Positions 23,912 to 34,003 of a stretch of 34,003 nt of DNA are shown here, one piece after another. Positions within the stretch are counted from its first letter, which is position 1; every line of letters starts with the position of its first letter. The stretch lies in assembly GCA_937928595.1 (NCBI GenBank), contig CALGJV010000024.1:1-34003 (forward strand). The letters run 5' to 3'. The notes below the pieces were generated by a model. It saw only the letters and a list, made by a program, of their open reading frames with translations, did no database searches and was not told the DNA's origin. The translations under genes were made by a program, and so were the position numbers. The stretch comes from an uncultured Phycisphaerae bacterium. Its GTDB lineage: Bacteria > Planctomycetota > Phycisphaerae > UBA1845 > Fen-1342.

Positions 23912-25864
23912 ATGGTGAGCGGCATGCCCGAACAGGCGCCCGGCGAACCCAAATCCACCGCACCGGCGACGGCCGGCGGGCCGCCGCCCCGAGGATTCCT
24001 GAGCGACGCCGGGCAGGTGCTCGGGCTGTTCGCCGTCAGCGCCGTCGCGCTGGTACTGATTTTTCCGCCGCTCGGGTTCTGGCCGCTGGCGTTCGTCGCG
24101 CTGGTTCCGTGGGCACTGGGGGTCTGCCGGGCGCAGCGGGCCTGGCTCGTGCACTGGCTGAGCTTCTTCGTCGGCTGGGGGTTCTTTCTGGTCGCGCTCC
24201 GCTGGCTGCAACCGGTTACGGGCCTCGGCTACGCCGCCCTCGGCCTTTATCTCGCGTTCTACTGGACGCTCGCCGCGTGGGCCCTGCGCACCGGCCGCCG
24301 CCACGGGATCTCCGTCGTCTGGACGCTACCGGTGGTGTGGGTCGCCTGTGAGTATCTCCGCGCGATCGTCATGACCGGCTTCCCGTGGCTGTTCCTGGCC
24401 CACGGGCTCTACGCGCAACTCCCCCTGATCCAGATCGCCGACCTGGTCGGCGCGTACGGCGTCTCCTTCGTGGCCGCGCTCGTCAACGGTCTGCTGGTCG
24501 AGCTCGCCCTGCGGCGGTGGCCCGCCCCAACCGGCCGCCGGCCGCGGCGCGAGCTGTGGGTGGCCGCCGTCGTCACGGCCGCCGTGGTGGGCGGCACGCT
24601 CGGGTACGGCGTGTTTCGACTGGGGGAGATCAACTTCGCGGACCCCGCGCGGCGCGGTCCGCGCGTCGCGGTCGTGCAGGAGGACTTTCCCCTTCGCAGC
24701 ACGCCGCCGTACGGCGAGCATCCGTACGTGTTGCTGGCGCGAAACCTGGCGCTCGGAGCACAGGCCGCGCTCGAGCGGCCCGATCTCGTCGCGTTCCCCG
24801 AAACGGCCTGGAACTCGACGCAGAACGTGGACTACCTCGAACAGAAGCAACTGATCCCCGAAGCCCGGCCGGAGTCGCGTGACTTCAGTTTGATCGCGCA
24901 CAAGGCCACGAGCGCCTTCGCCCGGGGCGACTACGCCACGGTCAACGCCATCCTTGCGGATCTGGAGGCGGCGTTGCGGGCCCGCAGCGCGGCCCGTGCC
25001 GGGCGCCAGCCGGCCCCGGCGCTGCCGCGGCTGCCGGAGAGCGGCGGTCCGCCCGTGACGGTTCTCGTCGGCGCGGTGTCCATCGAGCAGTTCCCCACCA
25101 ACACGTACCCGAAGGTACACGTCTACAACTCGGCGCTGGTGTATGACCCCGATGGTGTGCAGCGCCCGATCCGCTACGACAAGCACCACCTCGTGCCCTT
25201 CGGCGAGATCGTGCCCTTCCGACAGAAACGCTGGCTCGGCCTCGACCTGCACTGGCTGTACCGCTGGCTCAACAAGCTGAGCCCCTTCAGCGACGGCGGG
25301 CAGTTCGAGTACTCCCTGACGCCCGGTACCACGCTCACCGTCTTCGACCTGCACGCGACCGACGGCCGCACGTTCCGGTTCGGCGTCCCGATCTGCTACG
25401 AGGACGCCACGCCGTACGTGGTCCGCGGCTTCGTCTGGGACGGCGCGACGCGACGGTCCGACTTTCTCATCAACATCAGCAACGACGGCTGGTTCCAGCA
25501 CAGCAACGAGCTTCCGCAGCACCTGGCCATCTGCGCCTTCCGGGCCGTCGAGAACCGCGTGAGCATCGCCCGGGCGGTCAACACCGGAATCAGCGGCTTC
25601 ATCGACCCCAACGGCCGCGTCGAGACGCTCGTCACCGACGAGGAAGGCCGCGCTTTTCGCCGCGGCGTCGGCGGCATCGTCGGCTACGCGGTTGCCGCCA
25701 TGCCCCTGGACACCCGCGCCAGCCTCTACGGGCGCACGGGCGACTGGTTCGCGCAGGCCTGCACGCTGCTGACGGCCGTGCTCTGGCTCGGGGCGATTTT
25801 CGAACGCTGGGTGCTGGCCCTGAAAGCTCGTCTGGCCGCGTGGTTCGGAAGAAGGGATACCTAG
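23912..25864 (+). CDS. lnt: Apolipoprotein N-acyltransferase
   Basis: Lnt adds the third acyl chain to the N-terminal cysteine of lipoproteins at the periplasmic face of the inner membrane. From ATG 23912 it is 650 residues, longer than the roughly 510 of E. coli Lnt. About six TM helices fill residues 30-235 and one lies at the C-terminus (about 612-632). The nitrilase-like domain between them holds the triad E297 (AFPETAWN), K424 (RYDKHHLVPFGE) and C495 (VPICYEDATP). The E-to-K distance is 127 residues against 68 in E. coli, so about 60 residues are inserted, including a charged helix and a Pro-rich stretch (about 315-385). ATG 23924 is an alternative start. The next gene begins at the base after the stop. 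Confidence 0.93.
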   Translation: MVSGMPEQAPGEPKSTAPATAGGPPPRGFLSDAGQVLGLFAVSAVALVLIFPPLGFWPLAFVALVPWALGVCRAQRAWLVHWLSFFVGWGFFLVALRWLQPVTGLGYAALGLYLAFYWTLAAWALRTGRRHGISVVWTLPVVWVACEYLRAIVMTGFPWLFLAHGLYAQLPLIQIADLVGAYGVSFVAALVNGLLVELALRRWPAPTGRRPRRELWVAAVVTAAVVGGTLGYGVFRLGEINFADPARRGPRVAVVQEDFPLRSTPPYGEHPYVLLARNLALGAQAALERPDLVAFPETAWNSTQNVDYLEQKQLIPEARPESRDFSLIAHKATSAFARGDYATVNAILADLEAALRARSAARAGRQPAPALPRLPESGGPPVTVLVGAVSIEQFPTNTYPKVHVYNSALVYDPDGVQRPIRYDKHHLVPFGEIVPFRQKRWLGLDLHWLYRWLNKLSPFSDGGQFEYSLTPGTTLTVFDLHATDGRTFRFGVPICYEDATPYVVRGFVWDGATRRSDFLINISNDGWFQHSNELPQHLAICAFRAVENRVSIARAVNTGISGFIDPNGRVETLVTDEEGRAFRRGVGGIVGYAVAAMPLDTRASLYGRTGDWFAQACTLLTAVLWLGAIFERWVLALKARLAAWFGRRDT

Positions 25865-26914
25865 ATGGTCACGATTCGACGCGTGAGAACGACGACTTGT
25901 GGCGCGCTCGGCATCCTCGGGCTGCTGGTCGGACTCTGCGGCGGCTGCGTCGCCGACGCGCAGCCGGGCATGAAGCCCACGCGGCCGCTCACGCCGGAGG
26001 AAACGCTCGAGCTGCACAACCGCGCGCTCGACCTGCTGCTGCGGGCAGCCGAAGGCGACCTGAACGACGTGTCCTGCAACGCGATCGAAGCGCTCGTCGC
26101 GGTCGCCCCGCGCGAGGGCCTGCCGGCCTTCCGCGCTGCCGTCCAGTCCGACTCCCCGCTGGTGCGGTACGCCGGGTTCGTCGCCCTCGGCCAGGTCCGC
26201 GACCGAGCCTCGCTGCCGGCAATCACGGCCGGATTGAACGACGCCAACCCGCTCGTGCGGCTCGCCGCGGCGTTCGCCGCGTACCGCTGCGGCAAGACCG
26301 GCGCCGCGCGCCTGCTGGTCCGCACGCTCACCGACGCACCGGAAGAAAACGAGCGGGCCGAAGCCGCCGCGCTGCTCGGCCGTCTCGAGGAGCCGCAGGC
26401 CGAGCGCTGGCTGCGAGCCGCCCTGCGTTACCCGGCCAACGACAAGTCCAACCGGGTCACGCTCCAGATCTACGGCGCGCTGGCCCAGCTCGGCCGGCCG
26501 GACGCCGTGCGGGAGCTGAACTCCTTCTCGCAGGCCGACACCGAGACCCGCACCGACGCCCTGCTGCTGCTGGCCCGGATCGGGCACCCCCTGTCCCAGG
26601 ACGTGCTGCGCTTCGTCCTCAACCGCGACACCGAATACCTCGAAACCCGCCTGCTGGCCGCGCGCGGTCTGGGCCGGTCCGGCTTGCAGGAAGGTTTCGA
26701 CCTGGCGCTGCGCATGGCCTTCTACAAGGACCCGAACAAGGACCCCCAGGCCGCCGACCGCACATTCCCCGTGCGCTCCACGGCCATCCACGCGCTGGCC
26801 GAGTTCCGCAACCCCCGTGCGCTGCCGGCCCTGCGCGACATCGCGGCGGACCCGTCCGACGCCCGCTTGCAGGTGGCCGCGGCCTACGCCATCTGCCGCA
26901 TCACGGCGCGGTGA
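25865..26914 (+). CDS. Exported HEAT-repeat protein, possible lipoprotein
   Basis: This 349-residue protein has a Sec-type leader (about 1-30, hydrophobic GALGILGLLVGL), then about seven HEAT-like helical repeats from 50 to 345. Examples are SPLVRYAGFVALGQVRDRASL, NPLVRLAAAFAAYRCGK and NERAEAAALLGRL. The leader ends in LCGGC, a weak lipobox with Cys instead of Ala/Ser at -3, so lipid attachment at C28 is plausible but not certain. HEAT repeats are protein-binding scaffolds, and no enzymatic motif is seen. The ATG directly abuts the lnt stop and an AAGAAGGG site lies inside the lnt end, so the two are co-transcribed. The stop overlaps the convergent lipoprotein gene by 14 nt. Confidence 0.85.
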   Translation: MVTIRRVRTTTCGALGILGLLVGLCGGCVADAQPGMKPTRPLTPEETLELHNRALDLLLRAAEGDLNDVSCNAIEALVAVAPREGLPAFRAAVQSDSPLVRYAGFVALGQVRDRASLPAITAGLNDANPLVRLAAAFAAYRCGKTGAARLLVRTLTDAPEENERAEAAALLGRLEEPQAERWLRAALRYPANDKSNRVTLQIYGALAQLGRPDAVRELNSFSQADTETRTDALLLLARIGHPLSQDVLRFVLNRDTEYLETRLLAARGLGRSGLQEGFDLALRMAFYKDPNKDPQAADRTFPVRSTAIHALAEFRNPRALPALRDIAADPSDARLQVAAAYAICRITAR

Positions 26915-27523
26915 CGTCCGCAGGCTGCGACTCCGGGGGCGGACGGCTCCAGCCTGCCGCTTCGGTCTCGGCCGCGATCGCGCGGCCGCGCCCGTCCGTA
27001 TCCGGGACGGCCTCGAACGTGCCCAGCATGAGCTGCTGCATCGGACTCGTCCAGCCGCCCAGCAGGCGGCTGGACTGCTGCCCGACCAGCAACCGGAAGC
27101 TCCCCCGCAGCCGATCCCCGGGCTCGCGGTAGAGCGCGACGATGCCGAGGATGGACTCGTAGCGGCTTTCAACCGGGCCCAGCCGCACGGCCGCCCGCAG
27201 TTCGCGCTGCGCGACGCGGTATTCGCGCGCGCGGCCGGCCGGCAGGCCGCTCAGCACCAGCGACAGCCGGAAGCCGAAGTGCCCCGGGACGACGACCAGC
27301 GGCTCCTGCCGCTCCATCGCGATCCAGACTTGGCCGGCGTCGTCCTGCCACCATGTGCAGCGGTGCAGCACCACGCGGGCGACTTGCGGCGCCGGTGGAT
27401 CGATGGCGCTGAAGTTCAGCGTGGCCAGCTCGACGCGCGCGGAGCCCCCGCACCCGGCAGCGGCGAGCACTGCCAGAAGCACGGCGGCCGCCGGACCGCG
27501 ACGGGTCCACCGCCCCGCGGGCG

Positions 27524-27527
<4 letters not shown>
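26901..27527 (-). CDS. Predicted lipoprotein, unknown function
   Basis: This 208-residue protein starts with a basic n-region and hydrophobic helix ending in the good lipobox LAAAGC (C26), so it should be a lipoprotein substrate of Lgt, Lsp and Lnt. The mature part is a mix of predicted strands ([58 protein letters not shown]) with no family I recognise. I use ATG 27527 because it overlaps the glyA stop as ATGA, which implies translational coupling. It also leaves a standard signal peptide. The C-terminal end overlaps the convergent HEAT gene by 14 nt. Confidence 0.75.
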
Positions 27528-28780
<1,253 letters not shown>

Positions 28781-28989
28781 CCGTTTGTTCTCAGCTCTCG
28801 AGCACCGGGAAAACGAGGCGAGGGACACGACACGGCGCCCGCAGCGCCTCCGAAAAAGGGCTGCTTAGGATAGCGGATTTGCCGGGTCTTTCCCAACCGA
28901 CCCCTCAGGGCATCGGCCGTGGTCAAACCAGCAGGCGGGGCGGGGAACCGAGCGCGCACGGTCCACCTTGCACTGCGACCCAACACGGC
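28781..28989. other. Spacer between secF and glyA at the lineage change
   Basis: This 209-base non-coding stretch separates the proteobacterial-type sec operon from glyA. On the minus strand a -10-like TATCCT (28872-28867) lies about 87 nt before the glyA ATG, with no good -35. A short GGGTC / GACCC stem with a 7-nt loop occurs near 28890-28907. There is no T-run and hence no clear secF terminator. No repeat, integrase site or tRNA marks the junction. Confidence 0.45.
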
Positions 28990-29997
28990 TCAGGGCGTAC
29001 TTTCCTGCGGCGTCACCTTCCTGGCCGGCAACATGTCCTCGCGGGTGATGCCGAGGAAAAGCGTCGTCGGGGTGGCGATGAAGATCGACGAGTAGGTGCC
29101 TACGACGATGCCGATCATCATCGCGACGGAAAAGCCGCGCAGCGTCTCGCCGCCGTAGAGAAACAGCGCCAGCATCGTCAGCATGGTGGTGCCGCCCGTG
29201 ATAATGGTGCGGGCCAGCGTCTCGTTGATCGACGTATTCAGGACGTCGACTACGCTCGCCTTGCGCATCTTGCGGAAGTTCTCGCGGATGCGATCGAACA
29301 CCACCACCGTGTCGTTGAGCGAATAGCCGAGCACGGCGAGAATCGCCGCCAGCACGGAGAGCGAGAACTCCATCTGCGTGAGCACAAAAAAGCCGAACAC
29401 CAGAAACACGTCATGCGCGGTGGCCACGATCGCGCCGACCGCAAAGCGCCACTCGAAGCGGAAGATCACGTAGATCAAGATGCCGGCGGCCGCGAGCAGC
29501 AGCGCGAGTCCCGCCTTCCAGGCGAGCTCTTCCCCGATCTGCGGCCCGACGTACTCCACGCGCTTGACCTGGACGTGGCAGGCCACCGGGGTGGCGGCGC
29601 CGCTCGTCACGCACTTCTGCGCCTGCCCGGGCTCGCTCTGCACCTCGCGTTCGCCCATCGCGGCACGCAGGGCCGCGACGACCTCCGCGCTCAGCTTGGC
29701 GCTCGCCGCACCCTCCTTGAGTGGCAGGCGGATCATCAGCTCGCGCGCGCTTCCGAACCGCTGCACCACGGCGTCGCCGTGCCCGCCGTCCGCCAGCGTC
29801 TTGCGCACCTGGGCGACATCCGCCGGCTCGGCGTAGGACACCTCCACCAGCGTGCCACCGGTGAAGTCCAGGCTGAAATTGAGACCCATGATGAGCAGCG
29901 CAACGAGCGTGGCGACGTTGAGCAGCGTCGACAGCGTGAGAGACCACCAGCGCAGCCGGATGAAGTCGAACTTGGTGACGCGTCTGAAAACTTCCAT
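28990..29997 (-). CDS. secF: Protein translocase subunit SecF
   Basis: With SecD, SecF uses the proton motive force to pull preproteins out of SecYEG. The 335 residues begin MEVFRRVTKFDFIRLRWW, with TM1 at about 19-38. The conserved GLNFSLDFTGGTLVEV (38-53) begins the periplasmic domain. VGPQIGEELAWKAG opens the TM2-6 block and the RND-type signature GYSLNDTVVVFDRIREN follows. The periplasmic domain carries a short Cys-containing insert (KCVTSGAATPVACHV). The start at ATG 29997 has AGAGG 6 nt upstream, overlapping the secD stop region. It is a separate gene from secD, the proteobacterial arrangement, whereas planctomycetes often carry a fused SecDF. Confidence 0.95.
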   Translation of the reverse strand: MEVFRRVTKFDFIRLRWWSLTLSTLLNVATLVALLIMGLNFSLDFTGGTLVEVSYAEPADVAQVRKTLADGGHGDAVVQRFGSARELMIRLPLKEGAASAKLSAEVVAALRAAMGEREVQSEPGQAQKCVTSGAATPVACHVQVKRVEYVGPQIGEELAWKAGLALLLAAAGILIYVIFRFEWRFAVGAIVATAHDVFLVFGFFVLTQMEFSLSVLAAILAVLGYSLNDTVVVFDRIRENFRKMRKASVVDVLNTSINETLARTIITGGTTMLTMLALFLYGGETLRGFSVAMMIGIVVGTYSSIFIATPTTLFLGITREDMLPARKVTPQESTP

Positions 29998-30005
29998 GAT
30001 TGCCT

Positions 30006-31886
30006 CTAGACCGGGACCGACTGAAGCTTGCGTCCGCCGAAGCTCAGGTTGGTTATGGCGCGCGCGCCCATCACGGCGGTGAACATGGTGGTAAAGATGC
30101 CGATGGTGAGCGTGACCGCAAAGCCCTTGATCGGTCCGGTGCCGAAGTTGAACAGCATCAACGCCGCGATGAGCGTCGTAATGTTGGCGTCGGCAATGGC
30201 GGCGAAGGCCTTCTCGTAGCCGGCGTGGATGCTGGCCTGCGGGGTGTTGCCGTTGCGCAGCTCCTCGCGAATACGCTCGTTGATCAGCACGTTGGCGTCG
30301 ACCGCCATGCCGAGCGTGAGCAGAATGCCGGCGATGCCTGGCAGGGTGAGGGTGGCCTGGAAGAGCGACAGAATCGCCACCAGCAACACCAGGTTCATGA
30401 CCAGCGCCGCGTTGGCGATGAGGCCAAAGACCTTGTAGTAGACGACCATGAAGGCCATGACCAAGGCGAGCCCGATCAGCACGGCGCGCCAACCCTGATC
30501 GATGTTCTCCTGGCCGAGCGAGGGGCCGACCGTGCGCTCCTCGATGATCTCGACCGGTGCGGCAAAAGATCCGGCGCGCAGCAGCAGCGCCAGCTCGTCG
30601 GCCTCGCGCGCGCTCTCCAGCCCCTCGATCTGGAACTTCTTGCCGAGCTGGGAGCGGATGACGGGCGCGGTGATCACCTCCTCCACGCGGCGACTCACGC
30701 GCACCGGCTCGCCGCGCTCGTCCAGCACCGGACGGCCTTGCGCATCGAGCAGGGGATCGGACTTGATCTCGATGTACACCACGGCCATGCGCTTGCCGAC
30801 GTTTTCACCGGTGACGCGCTGATTGATGGCCGCCCCCTTGGCGTCGAGCGTGATCGAGACGATGGCGCGTCCGGTCTGGCTGTCGAAGCCGGGCGCGGCG
30901 TCCACGATGTTGTCGCCCGAGTAGATAACCCGGTTCTTGAGCAGAATCGGGCGCCCGTCGCGCATCTTGAATATCTTGCTGCCGGGCGGTGCGCCGCTCG
31001 CGAGCGCCGTGAGCGTGTCGTGCTCCTCATCGACCATCATGATCTCGAGCGTCGCCGTGCGTCCCAGGATCTCCTTGGCCTTGGCGGTGTCCTGCACGCC
31101 GGGCAGCTGCACCACGATGCGATCCTCGCCCTGCTGCTGGATGACCGGCTCGGCCACGCCCAGCTCGTTGACGCGATTGGACAGCGAGGTCATGTTCTGC
31201 TCGAGCGCCGCGCGGCGCTTGTCGGCGAGCGCCGCCTCGGTCAGGCGCGCCGCGAGCACGAGCTCACCGCCGCGGTCCGACTCGGTGTAGATGAGCTCGC
31301 GCAGCTCCTTTTTGAGGATGTCGCGTGCCTTGTCGCGCTCCGCCGCCTCGCGGAAACGCACCTCCAGCCCGCTCTCGGCGCGCGTGACGGCGAGGTAGCG
31401 CACCTTCTTTTCGCGCAGCAGGCGCCGCATGTCATCGGCGTAGCTGTCCTCGATCTTCCTGAGGAAGGAACGCATGTCAACCTGCATGAGGAAATGCACG
31501 CCGCCGCGCAGGTCGAGGCCGAGATACATGGGTCGCGCCCCCAGGGCCTGCAGCCAGCCCGGCGTGGCTGGCAGCAAATTGAGCGCCACCACGTAGCCGT
31601 CGCCGAGCGCGGATTGGACCAGGTCGCGCGCACGGATCTGCGTCTCGGTGTCGGTGAAGCGGAATTTGGCGCCGGTGGCGTCGAGCTGGCTGCCGGTGTA
31701 GGCGAGCCCGGCCTGCTTGAGCACGCCCTCCACCCGGTTGACCAGCGCGGCATCGACGGTGGTGCTGCGCGTGGCCGAGACCTGGATCGCCGGGTCCTCG
31801 CCGAACAGATTGGGCGCCGCGTAGATCGCGCCGATCAGCAGCACGGCCGCGATCAGCAGGTATTTCCACAGCGGGTATCGATTCAT
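30006..31886 (-). CDS. secD: Protein translocase subunit SecD
   Basis: This 626-residue inner-membrane protein is the size of gammaproteobacterial SecD (615 in E. coli). It has an N-terminal TM (MNRYPLWKYLLIAAVLLIGA), a large periplasmic domain with LDLRGGVHFLMQVD, then the P1-head and the late motif GSFAAPVEIIEERTVGPSLGQENI. The six-TM C-terminal block contains GMAVDANVLINERIREELRNG, the conserved RND-type segment. The N-terminal periplasmic region with FRFTDTETQIRARDLV is of the proteobacterial type. secF follows 8 nt after the stop and yajC lies 63 nt upstream, so this is the standard yajC-secD-secF operon. Confidence 0.95.
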   Translation of the reverse strand: MNRYPLWKYLLIAAVLLIGAIYAAPNLFGEDPAIQVSATRSTTVDAALVNRVEGVLKQAGLAYTGSQLDATGAKFRFTDTETQIRARDLVQSALGDGYVVALNLLPATPGWLQALGARPMYLGLDLRGGVHFLMQVDMRSFLRKIEDSYADDMRRLLREKKVRYLAVTRAESGLEVRFREAAERDKARDILKKELRELIYTESDRGGELVLAARLTEAALADKRRAALEQNMTSLSNRVNELGVAEPVIQQQGEDRIVVQLPGVQDTAKAKEILGRTATLEIMMVDEEHDTLTALASGAPPGSKIFKMRDGRPILLKNRVIYSGDNIVDAAPGFDSQTGRAIVSITLDAKGAAINQRVTGENVGKRMAVVYIEIKSDPLLDAQGRPVLDERGEPVRVSRRVEEVITAPVIRSQLGKKFQIEGLESAREADELALLLRAGSFAAPVEIIEERTVGPSLGQENIDQGWRAVLIGLALVMAFMVVYYKVFGLIANAALVMNLVLLVAILSLFQATLTLPGIAGILLTLGMAVDANVLINERIREELRNGNTPQASIHAGYEKAFAAIADANITTLIAALMLFNFGTGPIKGFAVTLTIGIFTTMFTAVMGARAITNLSFGGRKLQSVPV

Positions 31887-31949
31887 GTCGCGCGCAGCGC
31901 CGAAGGCGGCGGCCGGCTCCGGCTCGTTGCTGTCAGGAGCGGGGCTAAA

Positions 31950-32285
31950 TCAGACCATCGACTTGAGCGTGCCCTTTGGCAGGACCGCTTGAACGGCCTG
32001 CCGTTGCACCTTGACCTGCACGCCGTCCGCCACTTCCAGCGTGAGGAAGTTCTCGGAGATGTCCGCGATGCGCCCGAGCAGCCCGCCGGCGGTCACGACC
32101 TCGTCACCCTTGGCCAGGGCCGCGACCATGGCCTTGTGCTCCTTGGCACGCTTTTGCTGCGGACGGATCAACAGGAAATAAAACGCAACGAACATCAGCA
32201 CCATCATGAGCAGGGTGACGATTCCGCCTTGCTGCTGGGCGGCGGGTGCGGTCTCGGCGAGGGCGTCTGCGATCAGCACGTTCAT
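31950..32285 (-). CDS. yajC: Sec translocon accessory protein YajC
   Basis: This 111-residue single-span membrane protein associates with SecDF. The hydrophobic helix at about 20-40 (GGIVTLLMMVLMFVAFYFLLI) is followed by the family signature RPQQKRAKEHKAMVAAL, then LAKGDEVVTAGGLLGRI and a C-terminal beta-rich cytoplasmic domain ending in QAVQAVLPKGTLKS. Length and motif order match proteobacterial YajC. It lies 44 nt after tgt and 63 nt before secD on the same strand. Confidence 0.95.
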   Translation of the reverse strand: MNVLIADALAETAPAAQQQGGIVTLLMMVLMFVAFYFLLIRPQQKRAKEHKAMVAALAKGDEVVTAGGLLGRIADISENFLTLEVADGVQVKVQRQAVQAVLPKGTLKSMV

Positions 32286-32329
32286 GGCATTTTCCGTGGG
32301 CGAGGCTCGTGGCTAGTCGGTTTCCGGGG

Positions 32330-34003
<1,674 letters not shown>

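Noticed and set aside
24326-27172. A 948-codon minus-strand open frame over lnt and the HEAT gene
   Set aside because: It is the shadow of two well-supported plus-strand genes and shows no recognisable domain.

Overview
The window is GC-rich and gene-dense. It appears to contain two parts of different origin. From 1 to about 28.6 kb the gene content suggests a planctomycete-like or related deep-branching bacterium. The pointers are a secreted tricorn-type protease, a SpoIID-domain protein, a WYL regulator, a DUF6754-type protein, a stand-alone MetRS-tail tRNA-binding protein, and a GlyA whose central and C-terminal parts look planctomycete-like. This placement is inferred from family resemblance and not from a marker gene. 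From about 28.99 kb to the right edge the genes read, on the minus strand, queA-tgt-yajC-secD-secF. That is the classic proteobacterial order, and local base composition looks lower in GC. The change is either an assembly chimera or a transfer, and the seam may lie inside the 5' end of glyA.

Layout, left to right. (1) A minus-strand operon (ACT-domain protein, DUF2752 membrane protein, polyferredoxin-type membrane Fe-S protein) ends in a clear intrinsic terminator at 274-300. (2) Divergent to it is RNase R (rnr), which lacks any ATG/GTG/TTG at its expected start and seems to begin at ATC 2708. (3) A 350-base gap follows, then mnmE (minus). Opposite mnmE, across a short shared promoter region, lie a Nudix hydrolase and an M50 site-2-protease-like gene, overlapping by 4 nt. 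(4) Next come a stand-alone tRNA-binding OB-fold protein and a convergent WYL regulator. (5) A four-gene plus-strand block (9848-12995) encodes a DUF6754-type protein, two six-helix membrane proteins and an unrecognised membrane-anchored globular protein. It is the best candidate here for an undescribed system. (6) queC follows. (7) A minus-strand envelope and signalling group holds a DegT-type aminotransferase, a SpoIID-like protein, an SGNH hydrolase and a GGDEF protein, with a strong double hairpin after the aminotransferase. (8) Divergent from the aminotransferase are a tricorn-like protease and an N-acetylmuramoyl-L-alanine amidase. (9) Then come an AhpD-like protein (minus), apolipoprotein N-acyltransferase (lnt) with an abutting HEAT-repeat exported protein (plus), and glyA translationally coupled to a small lipoprotein (minus). 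(10) The Sec/queuosine block ends the window.

Functionally the left part is mostly housekeeping (RNA decay, tRNA modification, one-carbon metabolism) and cell-envelope work (lipoprotein acylation, peptidoglycan cleavage, periplasmic proteolysis, intramembrane proteolysis). I see no rRNA, tRNA, CRISPR array, transposase, integrase or phage gene.
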